Assembly: GCA_900316115.1 (NCBI GenBank)
Contig: ONBN01000028.1
Location: 1 to 45,323, forward strand
Reading direction: 5' to 3'
DNA: 45,323 bases
DNA from: an uncultured Eubacteriales bacterium
GTDB lineage: Bacteria > Bacillota > Clostridia > Lachnospirales > Lachnospiraceae
Positions within the stretch are counted from its first letter, which is position 1; each line of letters opens with the position of its first letter. Of this stretch, positions 17,384 through 26,068 are shown in pieces. The position numbers and the translations under genes were made by a program. The notes below the pieces were generated by a model that saw only the letters and a list, made by a program, of their open reading frames with translations, had not been told where the DNA came from and made no database searches.

Positions 17384-17459
17384 TCTCCGGGGTCAGCTTC
17401 GCCATTCTGGCTCCCGTTTCAGCCCTTCTTCATCCTTTATCATCTTTCACATGCACTTC

Positions 17460-17783
17460 TCAGATCTGCTCCTCCAGATAATATGCCAACATGTCTACAA
17501 ACTCACTGTTTGTAGGTTTATACTCTAAAGTGTAACCTGCAATTTCCTGTATCTTTTCACGGTTGTTCTCCCAGCATATATTGATAACAGTACGTATATC
17601 ATGTTCCACATTTGTAGGTGTGGACTTAAATTTTCGTGCCAGGCTAGGATATACATCTTTCGTGATCCGTATAGGCTTTTCTGCAAATCCCATCGTCAGT
17701 TTCACTGCTTCTGCAACAAAGTAATAGCCTTTATATTTTGAAGTTGCTCCAAGTGTTCTGATCAAGCCGTAAACCTTTCTCAT
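17460..17783 (-). CDS. Stand-alone Spo0A-type C-terminal DNA-binding domain protein
   Basis: This 107-residue protein aligns by eye with the Spo0A effector domain over its full length. Matching segments include LGATSKYKGYYFVAEAV, YPSLARKF, then the recognition helix STPTNVEHDIRTVINICW, and KPTNSEFV near the end. The phosphoacceptor receiver domain of Spo0A is absent, and the ATG at 17783 with AGGAGG upstream shows this is not a truncation. In the recognition helix one DNA-contacting arginine of Bacillus Spo0A is replaced (VERAIR becomes VEHDIR), so its site may differ from the 0A box. It could be a phosphorylation-independent regulator or a competitor of Spo0A. Confidence 0.88.
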   Translation of the reverse strand: MRKVYGLIRTLGATSKYKGYYFVAEAVKLTMGFAEKPIRITKDVYPSLARKFKSTPTNVEHDIRTVINICWENNREKIQEIAGYTLEYKPTNSEFVDMLAYYLEEQI

Positions 17784-17999
17784 AGCTCTCCTCCTGTAAA
17801 ACGGTGTTTCCTTTATTTCTTATCTTGCTTTCACACAGTTATACAATACGACTTTTCCAACACTTTTCTTAATTCTATCTGAAAGGATCATCTGAGTTTT
17901 AACAATAACCCATGAATATTATACACAAAAATCCAAAAGAAATACATATTTTTTTATTATTTTACAAAAAAATAACATTGTTTCTCCTTTAACGGCAAA

Positions 18000-18053
18000 G
18001 GCCGCTGTTCCTGGCACAGGCATTTTATGCTCTTTATGTACCAGGCAGCGGCC
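18000..18053 (-). terminator. Terminator at the end of htpG
   Basis: GGCCGCTG pairs with CAGCGGCC, continued by CCTGG with CCAGG, around a long AT-rich loop. It starts 15 bases after the htpG stop. The T run is better on the plus strand (CTCTTTTT), so it may work in both directions. The rest of the 17784-18067 gap is AT-rich with no gene seen. Confidence 0.7.
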
Positions 18054-18067
18054 CTCTTTTTGCTGTA

Positions 18068-20137
18068 TTAAGCTTCTGCCAGTTTCAACAGAATATCATT
18101 GCTTCTCTGAACAAACTTTGTCATCTCATCCGGTGAAAGCTGCTTATGGCTCATCATTGCCAGATCATAAAGCTGTTCGCAGATCATAGATGTATTCTCC
18201 CCATCTGTATGCTCTGCCACATACTGTACCAGCGGATGGTTTGCATTCAGGATCAGGGTTTCCTGACCGCCAAACATGGACGGATCCATACCATACATGT
18301 TATACATCTTCATCATATCCTGCATACGGCGGCTTTCCTCAGACAAGGTAACCATTGCTGCAACACCTGCATTTTTCAGCTTTTCAACCTTCACTTCCAG
18401 CTTATCCTTCTTAAGGCTTGTGCGGAAGGTATCTGTCAGCTTCTTCACTGTGTCTTCATCAATAGCTGCATCTTCTTTCATCTCTTCAGAAAGATCTGCA
18501 TCAATTCTCTTAAACTGTACATGCTCGTCTTTCTGCTCCAGATGAGTGATAAACGGAGCATCAATATTATGTTTCATGATCACAGCATCTTTACCGGCTT
18601 CACGGAACATATTGATGTACTGGCTCTGCTGGATCTCATCGGTTACATAGAAGATGGTTGTTTTTTCAGGCTCTTTCTTGTCCTCAGAAGCTTCTTCTTT
18701 CTTCTCTTCTGCTTCTTTTGTTTCTTCTACCTTTTCTTCTGCATCCTGAGTCTTTTTATTTTCTTCAATGCAGTCTTTCAGTGTAAGATACTTTCCGTCA
18801 ATATTCTTGAACAGAATGTAATCATGCATTTTGACTGCAAATTTGCTGTCCTTGATGCAGCCAAATTTAATGAATGGGCTGATATCATCCCAGTATTTCT
18901 CGTAGGACTCTCTGTCTGTCTTGCACATACCGGTCAGCTTGTCTGCAACCTTTTTGGTGATATACTCAGAAATCTTCTGTACAAATCCATCATTCTGAAG
19001 TGCTGATCTGGATACATTCAGCGGCAGATCCGGACAATCGATCACACCCTTCAGTAAAAGCAGGAATTCCGGAATCACTTCTTTGATGTTATCTGCAATA
19101 AATACCTGATTGTTATAAAGCTTGATGGTTCCTTCAATAGAATCATACTCTGTATTGATCTTCGGGAAATACAGGATACCCTTTAAGTTAAATGGATAAT
19201 CCATATTCAGGTGAATCCAGAACAATGGCTCTTTGTAATCCATGAATACAGTCCTGTAGAATTCTTTATATTCTTCCTCTGTACATTCATTTGGATGCTT
19301 CATCCACAGTGGATGCGGATTGCTTAAGGATACCGGACGTTTGTTGATCTTTACCTTATCCTTTGCAGGAGAAGCCTCTACAACCTCTTTCTCCCCTTTA
19401 TCATTTTCTTTTTCCTCTGTCTTGGCATCTTCATGAATATGCTCAACAACTACATCATCCTCACGAAGTTCTGACTCGTCAATAGTCTCGTATTCCTGTT
19501 CCTGATTCTCCTTTGCAAGATAAATATTCACAGGCATAAAAGAACAATATTTCTGAAGTACTTCACGCATACGGTATTCATTGGCAAACTCCACACTTTC
19601 TTCATTCAGGAACAGTGTGATCTCTGTACCAACGGTTGTCTTATCACCATCCTGCATATCATACTCTGTACCGCCATCGCATGTCCAATGTACAGCTGTG
19701 GCCCCCTCTTGATAAGAAAGAGTATCAATATGGACCTCATCTGCAACCATAAATGCAGAATAGAATCCCAGTCCAAAGTGACCGATGATCTGATCGTCTG
19801 TAGTCTTGTCCTTATACTGCTCCAGGAACTGGGTTGCTCCGGAAAAAGCAATCTGTGTAATATACTTCTCTACTTCCTCAGCAGTCATACCAAGACCATT
19901 ATCAATAAACTTCAGGGTCTTCTTCTCTGGATCTACAATAATATGGATCTCCGGCTTATAATCATCCGGTAATGTATACTCGCCCATTACATCCAGTTTC
20001 TTCAGCTTTGTCACTGCATCACAGCCATTGGAAACCAGCTCTCTGACAAAAATGTCATGATCAGAATATAACCATTTCTTTATAATCGGAAAAATATTGT
20101 CACTGTTAATTGATAAACTACCATGCTTTTCAGCCAT
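18068..20137 (-). CDS. htpG: Hsp90-family molecular chaperone HtpG
   Basis: This is an ATP-dependent chaperone of 689 residues. The N-terminal GHKL ATPase shows SDHDIFVRELVSNGCDA, IDNGLGMT and IGHFGLGFYSAFM. The middle domain has EYKEFYRTVF and LPLNVSR. Two charged insertions rich in Glu and Lys interrupt the chain at about 207-272, between the N and middle domains, and at about 460-495, making it longer than E. coli HtpG (624). The ATG at 20137 has AAGGAG upstream and is preferred to a GTG 9 bases earlier. A CIRCE operator and a promoter lie upstream, so HrcA control is expected. Confidence 0.96.
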   Translation of the reverse strand: MAEKHGSLSINSDNIFPIIKKWLYSDHDIFVRELVSNGCDAVTKLKKLDVMGEYTLPDDYKPEIHIIVDPEKKTLKFIDNGLGMTAEEVEKYITQIAFSGATQFLEQYKDKTTDDQIIGHFGLGFYSAFMVADEVHIDTLSYQEGATAVHWTCDGGTEYDMQDGDKTTVGTEITLFLNEESVEFANEYRMREVLQKYCSFMPVNIYLAKENQEQEYETIDESELREDDVVVEHIHEDAKTEEKENDKGEKEVVEASPAKDKVKINKRPVSLSNPHPLWMKHPNECTEEEYKEFYRTVFMDYKEPLFWIHLNMDYPFNLKGILYFPKINTEYDSIEGTIKLYNNQVFIADNIKEVIPEFLLLLKGVIDCPDLPLNVSRSALQNDGFVQKISEYITKKVADKLTGMCKTDRESYEKYWDDISPFIKFGCIKDSKFAVKMHDYILFKNIDGKYLTLKDCIEENKKTQDAEEKVEETKEAEEKKEEASEDKKEPEKTTIFYVTDEIQQSQYINMFREAGKDAVIMKHNIDAPFITHLEQKDEHVQFKRIDADLSEEMKEDAAIDEDTVKKLTDTFRTSLKKDKLEVKVEKLKNAGVAAMVTLSEESRRMQDMMKMYNMYGMDPSMFGGQETLILNANHPLVQYVAEHTDGENTSMICEQLYDLAMMSHKQLSPDEMTKFVQRSNDILLKLAEA

Positions 20138-20175
20138 GTAGATCACTCTCCTTTGATTTTTACTCTATGCAATAT

Positions 20176-20204
20176 ATACTAATACTCTTCTTTTCAAAAG
20201 TCAA
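20176..20204 (-). promoter_or_regulatory. Likely htpG promoter
   Basis: On the minus strand TTGACT (20204-20199) and TAGTAT (20181-20176) are 17 bases apart. The predicted transcript start is about 35 bases before the htpG ATG. Confidence 0.6.
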
Positions 20205-20211
20205 GGAAAAT

Positions 20212-20238
20212 TTAGCACTCATGTAAATTGAGTGCTAA
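20212..20238. promoter_or_regulatory. CIRCE operator (HrcA binding site)
   Basis: TTAGCACTC, nine bases, then GAGTGCTAA is an exact match to the CIRCE consensus bound by the heat-shock repressor HrcA. It lies 75 bases before the htpG ATG, 7 bases upstream of the proposed -35 box, not over the transcript start where CIRCE usually sits. Confidence 0.93.
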
Positions 20239-20257
20239 CAATGTTTTTTGTATAAAA

Positions 20258-20303
20258 CAGCAGGCCTTCCAGGGAGTTATTTCATTCCCTAAAAAGCCTG
20301 CTG
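20258..20303 (-). terminator. Terminator of the HYDIN-like surface protein gene
   Basis: CAGCAGGC pairs with GCCTGCTG, with an inner AGGGA/TCCCT stem, followed on the minus strand by TTTTAT. It lies about 95 bases after the stop of the surface protein gene. The rest of 20304-20395 shows nothing. Confidence 0.8.
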
Positions 20304-20395
20304 CAAATTTCATTTATCCATGATCTTCAAGTTTTATCTAAAACGGACATGTTGCCTGCCAGCCACATCACCATGTATGAAAATCATTTCTAATA

Positions 20396-23371
20396 TTATT
20401 TTTTCTTTTTTCTGTAAACAACTACGCCAACGATGCAGATCACTGCGATCACCAGAATGATCACAAATGTCATGATCGGTGTGTTATCACCAGTACGTAC
20501 TGCATTCTTCTGATTAGCATCTGTGCGGTTCGCTGCCGGGGTAAGATCCTGGCCAGCTGCCTGTGAAACATTGAAGTTCACCTGCTTTGCATCCTGTGCA
20601 CCTGTATTTACCCAGTTGCTTCCATCATATTTCTGCTGATTGAATACAACTGTCATAGTATAGCTGCCTGCTTTAGCCATTCTGAATGTAGCTGTATAAG
20701 GAGCCTGCTCCCATTTTCTTTCTTCAAGAACCTTCCAGCTTGCAGGAACGTATCTGGTGTCCCCTGCTCCAGGATTGGTGTTATTCATACCTGCGCCATT
20801 TGCTGTAATGGTAATCTTGGTTGCTGTAGTATAAGCAGTGTTAGAATCAATACCTGTAATGGTATTTCCGGATGGATCTGCAAGCACTGCAGTACGTCCG
20901 TTCACACTTACTTTTACAGAAACAATATTGCTGATCTCATCAGGATTGGTTACACCATTTGGCAGTGTCACAGTTCCTTTTACAGTAAAAGTCTGTGCAT
21001 CTGTGCTGTCCTGATCATAAGAACTGCCGTTTACATCCCATTTCACAGATGCTTTCATCTTTCCGTTGGTTGTACTGATGGTAACTGTCTCCGGAAGCTT
21101 CAGGGCCTGTGCGGATTTCTTGGTACCATTGGCAAGTCCTGTGATCTCAGAAGGCTTGGTGATGCCTGTCAGCTTAACTTCAGCCTGGGCAACTGTAAGG
21201 ATCGCCTTTACACTTGTCTGGGAATTATCGCTTGCCACTACAATGTCCTGGTCAAACAGTCCTTCTGCAAGACCGGTCTTAGGTCTTACAGTAAAGGTTG
21301 CACTCTCACCTGGTGCAAGTGTCACTGCTGAAAGGGCTTCTACCTCAAAGTCCCCGCCTGCCGGCTGTTTCAGATTGATGGTAGTATTACCTTCATTCTT
21401 TACAGTAACCGTGCTGGCTGCCGGAGCTTCTGTATAACCGGCTTTCACAGTGCCAAAATCAATCGTGGTTGGATTTACAGATAATCCAAATACATCTGCC
21501 TGTGCCACAGTAAAGGAAATTGTATATGTGAATACAACATTTCCGTCATTTAATACAGATACCTGTCCTGTATAAGTACCTGCCTTCAGTCCCATCTTCG
21601 GCTGAACTGCCAGGATGGAAGTCTCTCCACCTGCTATGGAAGCCTGTGAAAGAGCTGCTGTAAATGCATTCTGTCCTGCTTCATCCAGAACAGCTGTAAG
21701 ATTAGCTGCAGCATTCCCTGTATTGCTGACAGAAACTGCTTTTGCATCCGGTGCTGCTGCATATCCTTCTTTTACAGAATCAAATGCAAGGGTGCTTCCG
21801 CTTGCCGGGTCTGCTGTAAGATTAGCTGCTGCCGGTGCATCTACTGTAATGGATACAGGATAAGAAGCAAAATCTGCTCCATTAACCTGTACAGTCACCT
21901 TTCCTGAATAAGTACCTGCTGCAAGGCCTGCTACTGGCTGAACTGTCAGCACTGCCGGATCTGTTGCACCTGCTGTAAGCGTAGCTGTAGAAAATACTGC
22001 TGTAAATGCTGCCTGTGCACCTTCATCAAGCACTGCTATAAGCTGTGCATCTGCTGTACCTGTCTGGTTGCTGAAGCTTACAGTCTTTCCAGCCGGAAGA
22101 TCTGTATAGCCTGCTGTAACAGGATCAAATGTAAGTGCTGTGCCTGCAGCCACATTTGCTGTCACAGATGCCGCCGGATCTGCTGTCTGCTGATCATCCT
22201 GTGGTACATTCGCATCGTCCACGCTGCCGTCTGTTACCTGAGCGGCTTCATTCACTGTAAAGTCTGCTTCAAAGGAAGCCTGTGCTCCCTCCTCAGTAGT
22301 ATAAGTAATCGTATCCTTATAAGTACCAGCCGGGATGCCTTCTCTTGGCTGAACCCATACATTTACAGACTCTCCTGCTTTAAGAGGCTCTGTAATATCC
22401 TGCACCATAAAGTGCTCCGGTGAAATGCTGGTAAAATTCAGATCTCCTGTACCTGTATTGGTAATGGTCACATACTGCTCACCAGGAAGCTGTGTATATC
22501 CCTCATCCACACTGCCAAAATCAAGTACACCTGTACTGTCATCAGTAGCTGCTTCTGCTGTGTATGTCAGTGCCTGTGGGTCTGCATCTGCAGCCTCCGG
22601 AATACCCAGAGTCTCTTCATTGTCAATCTGGATCGCACTGTCATCTGTATCTGCCGGAGCCTCCTGGGTATCTCCCATAGTACCGTCATCTGTTGCTTCC
22701 GGAATCCCTGTGTCCTGGGTATCCTCTGGAACATCTGCGCTCTGGGAATCATCTGCTGCCTCAGAAATATCTGTATTCTGGGCATCATCTGTTGCTTCCG
22801 GAATGTCTGTATTCTGAGTATCATCTGTTGCTTCCGGGATATCTGTATCCTGGGTATCCCCCTGAACATCTACGTCTGTACCGGAAGTATCCTGACCTGC
22901 AGCATCCGGAATCTGTACATCTTCTCCCTCAGGGATCTGTACATCCTGCTGGGTAAGGTCTTCTTCATCATCCTCATCCGGAGCAGGAGACTCACCCTCT
23001 GCTACAACCTCCACACTAAGTGCCTTTAATTCACCTGTAAAACCAAGTTCTTCATTTCCTGTGATCTTAAGCTGGATCCTGCTTCCCATATCATCCTGTA
23101 CAAGGGTGTATGTTTTCTCTTTGCCAACCTCGGTCAGCTCATCTCCTGTCTTTCTTGACCACTGGAATGTAACATCCTCGTCTGTAATCCCTTCAGGAGT
23201 TACTTTTTTATACTCTGCGCTGAGCACACTTCCCACAGAAGCTGTTCCTTTGATCTTCAGCTTTCCTTCAAGCTTTACAGCCTGTGCTTCCGAAGCAAAT
23301 ACAAGTGATGGAAGTAATGAAAGCGCCATAAGCATTGCCATAAGAACAGATAAAATCTTTTTGGGTTTCAT
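20396..23371 (-). CDS. Large secreted surface protein with four HYDIN/ASH-like repeats, a Big_4-like domain and a C-terminal anchor
   Basis: This is a 991-residue protein. It has a Sec signal peptide (MKPKKILSVLMAMLMALSLL, cut near FASEA) and an Ig-like region. A low-complexity Asp/Thr/Glu segment at about 120-270 contains about five 12-residue repeats of the TDIPEATDD type. Four related domains follow, opening LDFGSVDEGY, LTFDPVTAGY, LAFDSVKEGY and IDFGTVKAGY at about 280, 412, 527 and 636. They resemble ASPM-SPD2-Hydin modules. A domain like Big_4 (WDVNG..., TVKGTVTLP) starts near 735. The end has VRTGDN, a membrane span and RKKKK, like a sortase substrate but with VRTGD in place of LPxTG. 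The ATG at 23371 has AGGAGG 7 bases upstream. Likely wall- or membrane-anchored; ligand unknown. Confidence 0.88.
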   Translation of the reverse strand: MKPKKILSVLMAMLMALSLLPSLVFASEAQAVKLEGKLKIKGTASVGSVLSAEYKKVTPEGITDEDVTFQWSRKTGDELTEVGKEKTYTLVQDDMGSRIQLKITGNEELGFTGELKALSVEVVAEGESPAPDEDDEEDLTQQDVQIPEGEDVQIPDAAGQDTSGTDVDVQGDTQDTDIPEATDDTQNTDIPEATDDAQNTDISEAADDSQSADVPEDTQDTGIPEATDDGTMGDTQEAPADTDDSAIQIDNEETLGIPEAADADPQALTYTAEAATDDSTGVLDFGSVDEGYTQLPGEQYVTITNTGTGDLNFTSISPEHFMVQDITEPLKAGESVNVWVQPREGIPAGTYKDTITYTTEEGAQASFEADFTVNEAAQVTDGSVDDANVPQDDQQTADPAASVTANVAAGTALTFDPVTAGYTDLPAGKTVSFSNQTGTADAQLIAVLDEGAQAAFTAVFSTATLTAGATDPAVLTVQPVAGLAAGTYSGKVTVQVNGADFASYPVSITVDAPAAANLTADPASGSTLAFDSVKEGYAAAPDAKAVSVSNTGNAAANLTAVLDEAGQNAFTAALSQASIAGGETSILAVQPKMGLKAGTYTGQVSVLNDGNVVFTYTISFTVAQADVFGLSVNPTTIDFGTVKAGYTEAPAASTVTVKNEGNTTINLKQPAGGDFEVEALSAVTLAPGESATFTVRPKTGLAEGLFDQDIVVASDNSQTSVKAILTVAQAEVKLTGITKPSEITGLANGTKKSAQALKLPETVTISTTNGKMKASVKWDVNGSSYDQDSTDAQTFTVKGTVTLPNGVTNPDEISNIVSVKVSVNGRTAVLADPSGNTITGIDSNTAYTTATKITITANGAGMNNTNPGAGDTRYVPASWKVLEERKWEQAPYTATFRMAKAGSYTMTVVFNQQKYDGSNWVNTGAQDAKQVNFNVSQAAGQDLTPAANRTDANQKNAVRTGDNTPIMTFVIILVIAVICIVGVVVYRKKKK
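22686..22858 (-). repeat. 36-base tandem repeats inside the surface protein gene
   Basis: About five imperfect copies encode TQDTDIPEATDD-like units in frame. Reading on the plus strand, copies share ATCTGTTGCTTCCGG and TCTGTATYCTGRGTATC. Such arrays vary in copy number between strains. Confidence 0.8.
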
Positions 23372-23458
23372 ATGCCATCCTCCTTTACATTTTATGCCCG
23401 GCAAACCATATCACTGATTTTCAACCGGATATCTCTGCCGTTTTCATTTTCTACATGT

Positions 23459-23489
23459 ATTATAGCAGACATTTTTTTCTTCATGTAAA
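23459..23489 (-). promoter_or_regulatory. Possible promoter of the surface protein gene
   Basis: On the minus strand TTTACA (23489-23484) is followed after 19 bases by TGCTATAAT, an extended -10 element. It lies about 90 bases before the ATG. The spacing is longer than ideal. Confidence 0.5.
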
Positions 23490-23508
23490 CTGAATTTACC
23501 TGGCATTT

Positions 23509-23766
23509 TCACCCTTCTACGATCAGATATTTTCCATCAGGAAGAGGAAAAACTTCGCATTCTTCTTCCAGTTCTTCATCTGAAAGCCCATCTACATCTG
23601 CACCCATTCCGGACAGATATGCTTTTACATCTTTGATAGAATCTACCACAACCGCCATGCAGTCCTCAAGAAAAGCCTCTGCCTCTTCTGGATTCTCTGC
23701 TACCGGTTCATCAAAAAGCTGTCCCTGTTTTTTCAGAAATGTGTTAATACATTCTTCTGTATACAT
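23509..23766 (-). CDS. Small acidic protein, unknown function
   Basis: This 85-residue soluble, strongly acidic protein is helix-rich in the first two thirds (ECINTFLKKQGQLFDE, then EEAEAFLEDCMAVVVDSIKDV) and ends with FPLPDGKYLIVEG, a likely beta hairpin. AGGAGG lies 8 bases before the ATG. It follows the Cof-type HAD gene by 41 bases and is probably the last gene of the maf operon. I do not recognise a characterised family. Confidence 0.75.
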   Translation of the reverse strand: MYTEECINTFLKKQGQLFDEPVAENPEEAEAFLEDCMAVVVDSIKDVKAYLSGMGADVDGLSDEELEEECEVFPLPDGKYLIVEG

Positions 23767-23807
23767 ATTATTTTCCTCCTGTTGTTCTGGATTCTGTTCC
23801 CGTGAAA

Positions 23808-24629
23808 TTATTTTCCCGCCGGTGTAAGGGTGACCTTCCCTATATCTCCATTTGCCTGAAGAAGTGCTTCCAGCACCGGTTCTTCTCTTTCTGCTTCAAA
23901 ATCTGCCACAGCCCGCACCCCTGGCTTGGAATGAGCCATGGCAAAACTGTATTTCACTGCCTGGAGCATTTCAATATCATTGTATTCATCCCCGAATACC
24001 ATGCACTCATCTGCCGCGATACCATACATATCCTGTAAAACCCGCACACCAATTGCTTTATTTGTCTGGAAAGGTATAAAATCAACCCATGCAGTTCCTG
24101 ATGTAACCACCTTACAGCGGTCACTGAACCGGCTGTGCCAGTATTTTATACATTCATCAGTAACTCCTCCTGGTTCATAGACTGCCATTTTCAGGCAGGG
24201 AAGTGTGATTTCCTCCATACTTTTGATCACCTTACAGTCGCATTTCACTTCATTTTTAAGCAGATCATAAAATGCATCTGTTTTTGGCTGGATATAATAG
24301 AAATCCTTTGTTGAGCAGGAATATTCTGCTCCTTCCTTTTCATTCACAGCCTGAATAATATCCTTCATCAGGTCTGCGTCGAAGGTTTCCTGGTACAGAA
24401 CCTTATCGTCGTTTATCACCAGTGCACCATTTTCACATATAAAGGCCATGTCTGATACCACCGGCGCAAACAAACGCTTCATACTGGCATACTGTCTTCC
24501 GCTGGCAGCAGCAAAAAGAATTCCTGCTTTTTTCAGCCTTGGAATCAGTGTAAACATTTCTTCTGGCAGATCCTGTGCTCCATTCAGCAGCAGGGTTCCG
24601 TCCAGATCACTTGCGATCAGTTTAATCAT
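23808..24629 (-). CDS. Cof-type HAD-IIB sugar-phosphate phosphatase
   Basis: This 273-residue soluble hydrolase has the HAD set MIKLIASDLDGTLLL (nucleophile aspartate), ILFAAASGRQY, a conserved lysine in FQTNKAIGVR and CMVFGDEYNDIEML. The large C2B cap between motifs 1 and 3 marks class IIB, whose members act on sugar phosphates or flavin/PLP phosphates. The substrate here is unknown. The frame opens at 24692, but the ATG at 24629 with GGGAGA upstream gives the family start and overlaps the preceding HAD stop by 8 bases. Confidence 0.9.
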   Translation of the reverse strand: MIKLIASDLDGTLLLNGAQDLPEEMFTLIPRLKKAGILFAAASGRQYASMKRLFAPVVSDMAFICENGALVINDDKVLYQETFDADLMKDIIQAVNEKEGAEYSCSTKDFYYIQPKTDAFYDLLKNEVKCDCKVIKSMEEITLPCLKMAVYEPGGVTDECIKYWHSRFSDRCKVVTSGTAWVDFIPFQTNKAIGVRVLQDMYGIAADECMVFGDEYNDIEMLQAVKYSFAMAHSKPGVRAVADFEAEREEPVLEALLQANGDIGKVTLTPAGK

Positions 24630-25287
24630 CTTTTTTCTCCCTGTAAATCTTCCATACATCTTCTGGTGTTTCAAGCAGGAAATCTGCACCATTTGCTATC
24701 AGTTCATCTCTTGTGCGGTATCCCCAGAGTACCCCAACTGTCATCATCCCTGCTGCTTTTCCAGTCTGCATATCTGTACCGGTGTCTCCAAAATACATAC
24801 ATTCTTCCGGCTTAACATTCATGATCTGCGCTGCCTTTAATGGTTCATCCGGAGCAGGTTTCCTGCGGATCTGGGCACTTTGCCCGATAACCACATCAAA
24901 AAGATCCCCAAACAGTTCCTCTACCACCTTCACAGAAGCAACATGGGGCTTATTGGAGCAGACAGCAATTTTAACACCCGCTTCCTTTAAAGCCTTTAAA
25001 GACTCCATCATATGCGGATATATGGAAACTTTATAGAGCGGATCCTTATCAAACCTTTCTCTGTACATTTTCCTTGCTTCTTCGTAATGGTCCAGCTGAA
25101 GATCCCCGGCATCTTCCAGGCATCTGCGGACCAGCATATCTGCACCATCTCCACAGTAATATTTGAATTTCTCTGTTGGAAGCTCCTTTAGTCCCAGCTC
25201 TGTAAGCACCTGATTGGCTACAGTTGCCATGGAATCCAGTGTAAATGCAAGTGTTCCATCCAGATCAAAAATGCATGCTTTTTTCAT
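24622..25287 (-). CDS. HAD-IA phosphatase (phosphoglycolate phosphatase-like)
   Basis: This 221-residue protein has KKACIFDLDGTLAFTLDSM at the start, IAVCSNKPH as motif II, KPAPDEPL as motif III and MYFGDTGTDMQTGKAAG as motif IV, with a helical C1 cap. It resembles Gph/PpaX enzymes that dephosphorylate phosphoglycolate or pyrophosphate. Which substrate cannot be said. It starts 4 bases after the maf stop and overlaps the next HAD gene, so the three form one unit. Confidence 0.9.
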   Translation of the reverse strand: MKKACIFDLDGTLAFTLDSMATVANQVLTELGLKELPTEKFKYYCGDGADMLVRRCLEDAGDLQLDHYEEARKMYRERFDKDPLYKVSIYPHMMESLKALKEAGVKIAVCSNKPHVASVKVVEELFGDLFDVVIGQSAQIRRKPAPDEPLKAAQIMNVKPEECMYFGDTGTDMQTGKAAGMMTVGVLWGYRTRDELIANGADFLLETPEDVWKIYREKKDD

Positions 25288-25291
25288 AATC

Positions 25292-25882
25292 TCACCCTCT
25301 CAGATTTATCCCCATTTTTTTCGTTTCGTATAAAAGTCTTCCCAGCGGAAGACCGATCACATTATTGTAATCGCCCCGGATCTCTTTTACATATATCCCG
25401 AAAGTTCCCTGAATCCCATAGCTTCCGGCCTTATCCATTGGCTCCCCTGTTTCCACATATGCCTGAATTTCTTCCGGAGATACCGGATAAAACGTAACAT
25501 CTGTGCATTCCCAGAATGTGTTTGGGATCCACTGGCACTCCTGTTTCTTTAACACTGTCACGCCTGTATATACCTGGTGGGTATTCCCCTGAAGGTCAAG
25601 TAGTGTACGTACTGCGTCTTCAGCATCCTTAGGCTTTCCAAGGATCTTTCCCTGATAAACAACGATCGTATCTGCTCCTATAACCAGCGTCCCCTCTTCC
25701 AGGCTGTGGCTTTTGGCCACCATCTGCGCTTTCTGTAAGGATAACTGTTCTACAGCTTCCCATGGAATATCCGTGCTGATCTGTTCTTCCCCTGTTGCAG
25801 GAAGCACGGTAAACCTTACTCCTGCCAGTTTCAGAAGATCCTTCCTGCGTGGAGACGCAGATGCCAGAATAATATTATTCAT
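25292..25882 (-). CDS. maf: Maf-family nucleoside triphosphate pyrophosphatase
   Basis: This 196-residue protein has the family start MNNIILASASPRRKDLLKLAG, then LVIGADTIVVYQGKILGKP and GEPMDKAGSYGIQG. Maf proteins hydrolyse dTTP/UTP or modified nucleotides to monophosphates, a house-cleaning role once linked to septum formation. The frame extends to 25951, but the ATG at 25882 has AGGAGG just upstream and gives the canonical N-terminus. First gene of maf-HAD-HAD-small acidic ORF. Confidence 0.94.
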   Translation of the reverse strand: MNNIILASASPRRKDLLKLAGVRFTVLPATGEEQISTDIPWEAVEQLSLQKAQMVAKSHSLEEGTLVIGADTIVVYQGKILGKPKDAEDAVRTLLDLQGNTHQVYTGVTVLKKQECQWIPNTFWECTDVTFYPVSPEEIQAYVETGEPMDKAGSYGIQGTFGIYVKEIRGDYNNVIGLPLGRLLYETKKMGINLRG

Positions 25883-26068
25883 AATTCCTCCTGAAAAATC
25901 TGTACCTTCGATTTTTAACATGCTATAGTATACCCTCTCCCTTACTGCCATGCAACTTCTTTTATATTTTTCTTTTCTTTTTCGGATAAAAGTATTACAA
26001 TGGACACATTAGAAAATGAGTAATCTAATAAAGCAATTTTACTCATGATATGAAAGGAGTATATCACC

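Noticed and set aside
18146-19006. Long plus-strand ORF of 286 codons opposite htpG
   Set aside because: It is antisense to a well-conserved gene, has Cys/Leu/Phe-rich composition typical of a shadow frame, and no ribosome-binding site.
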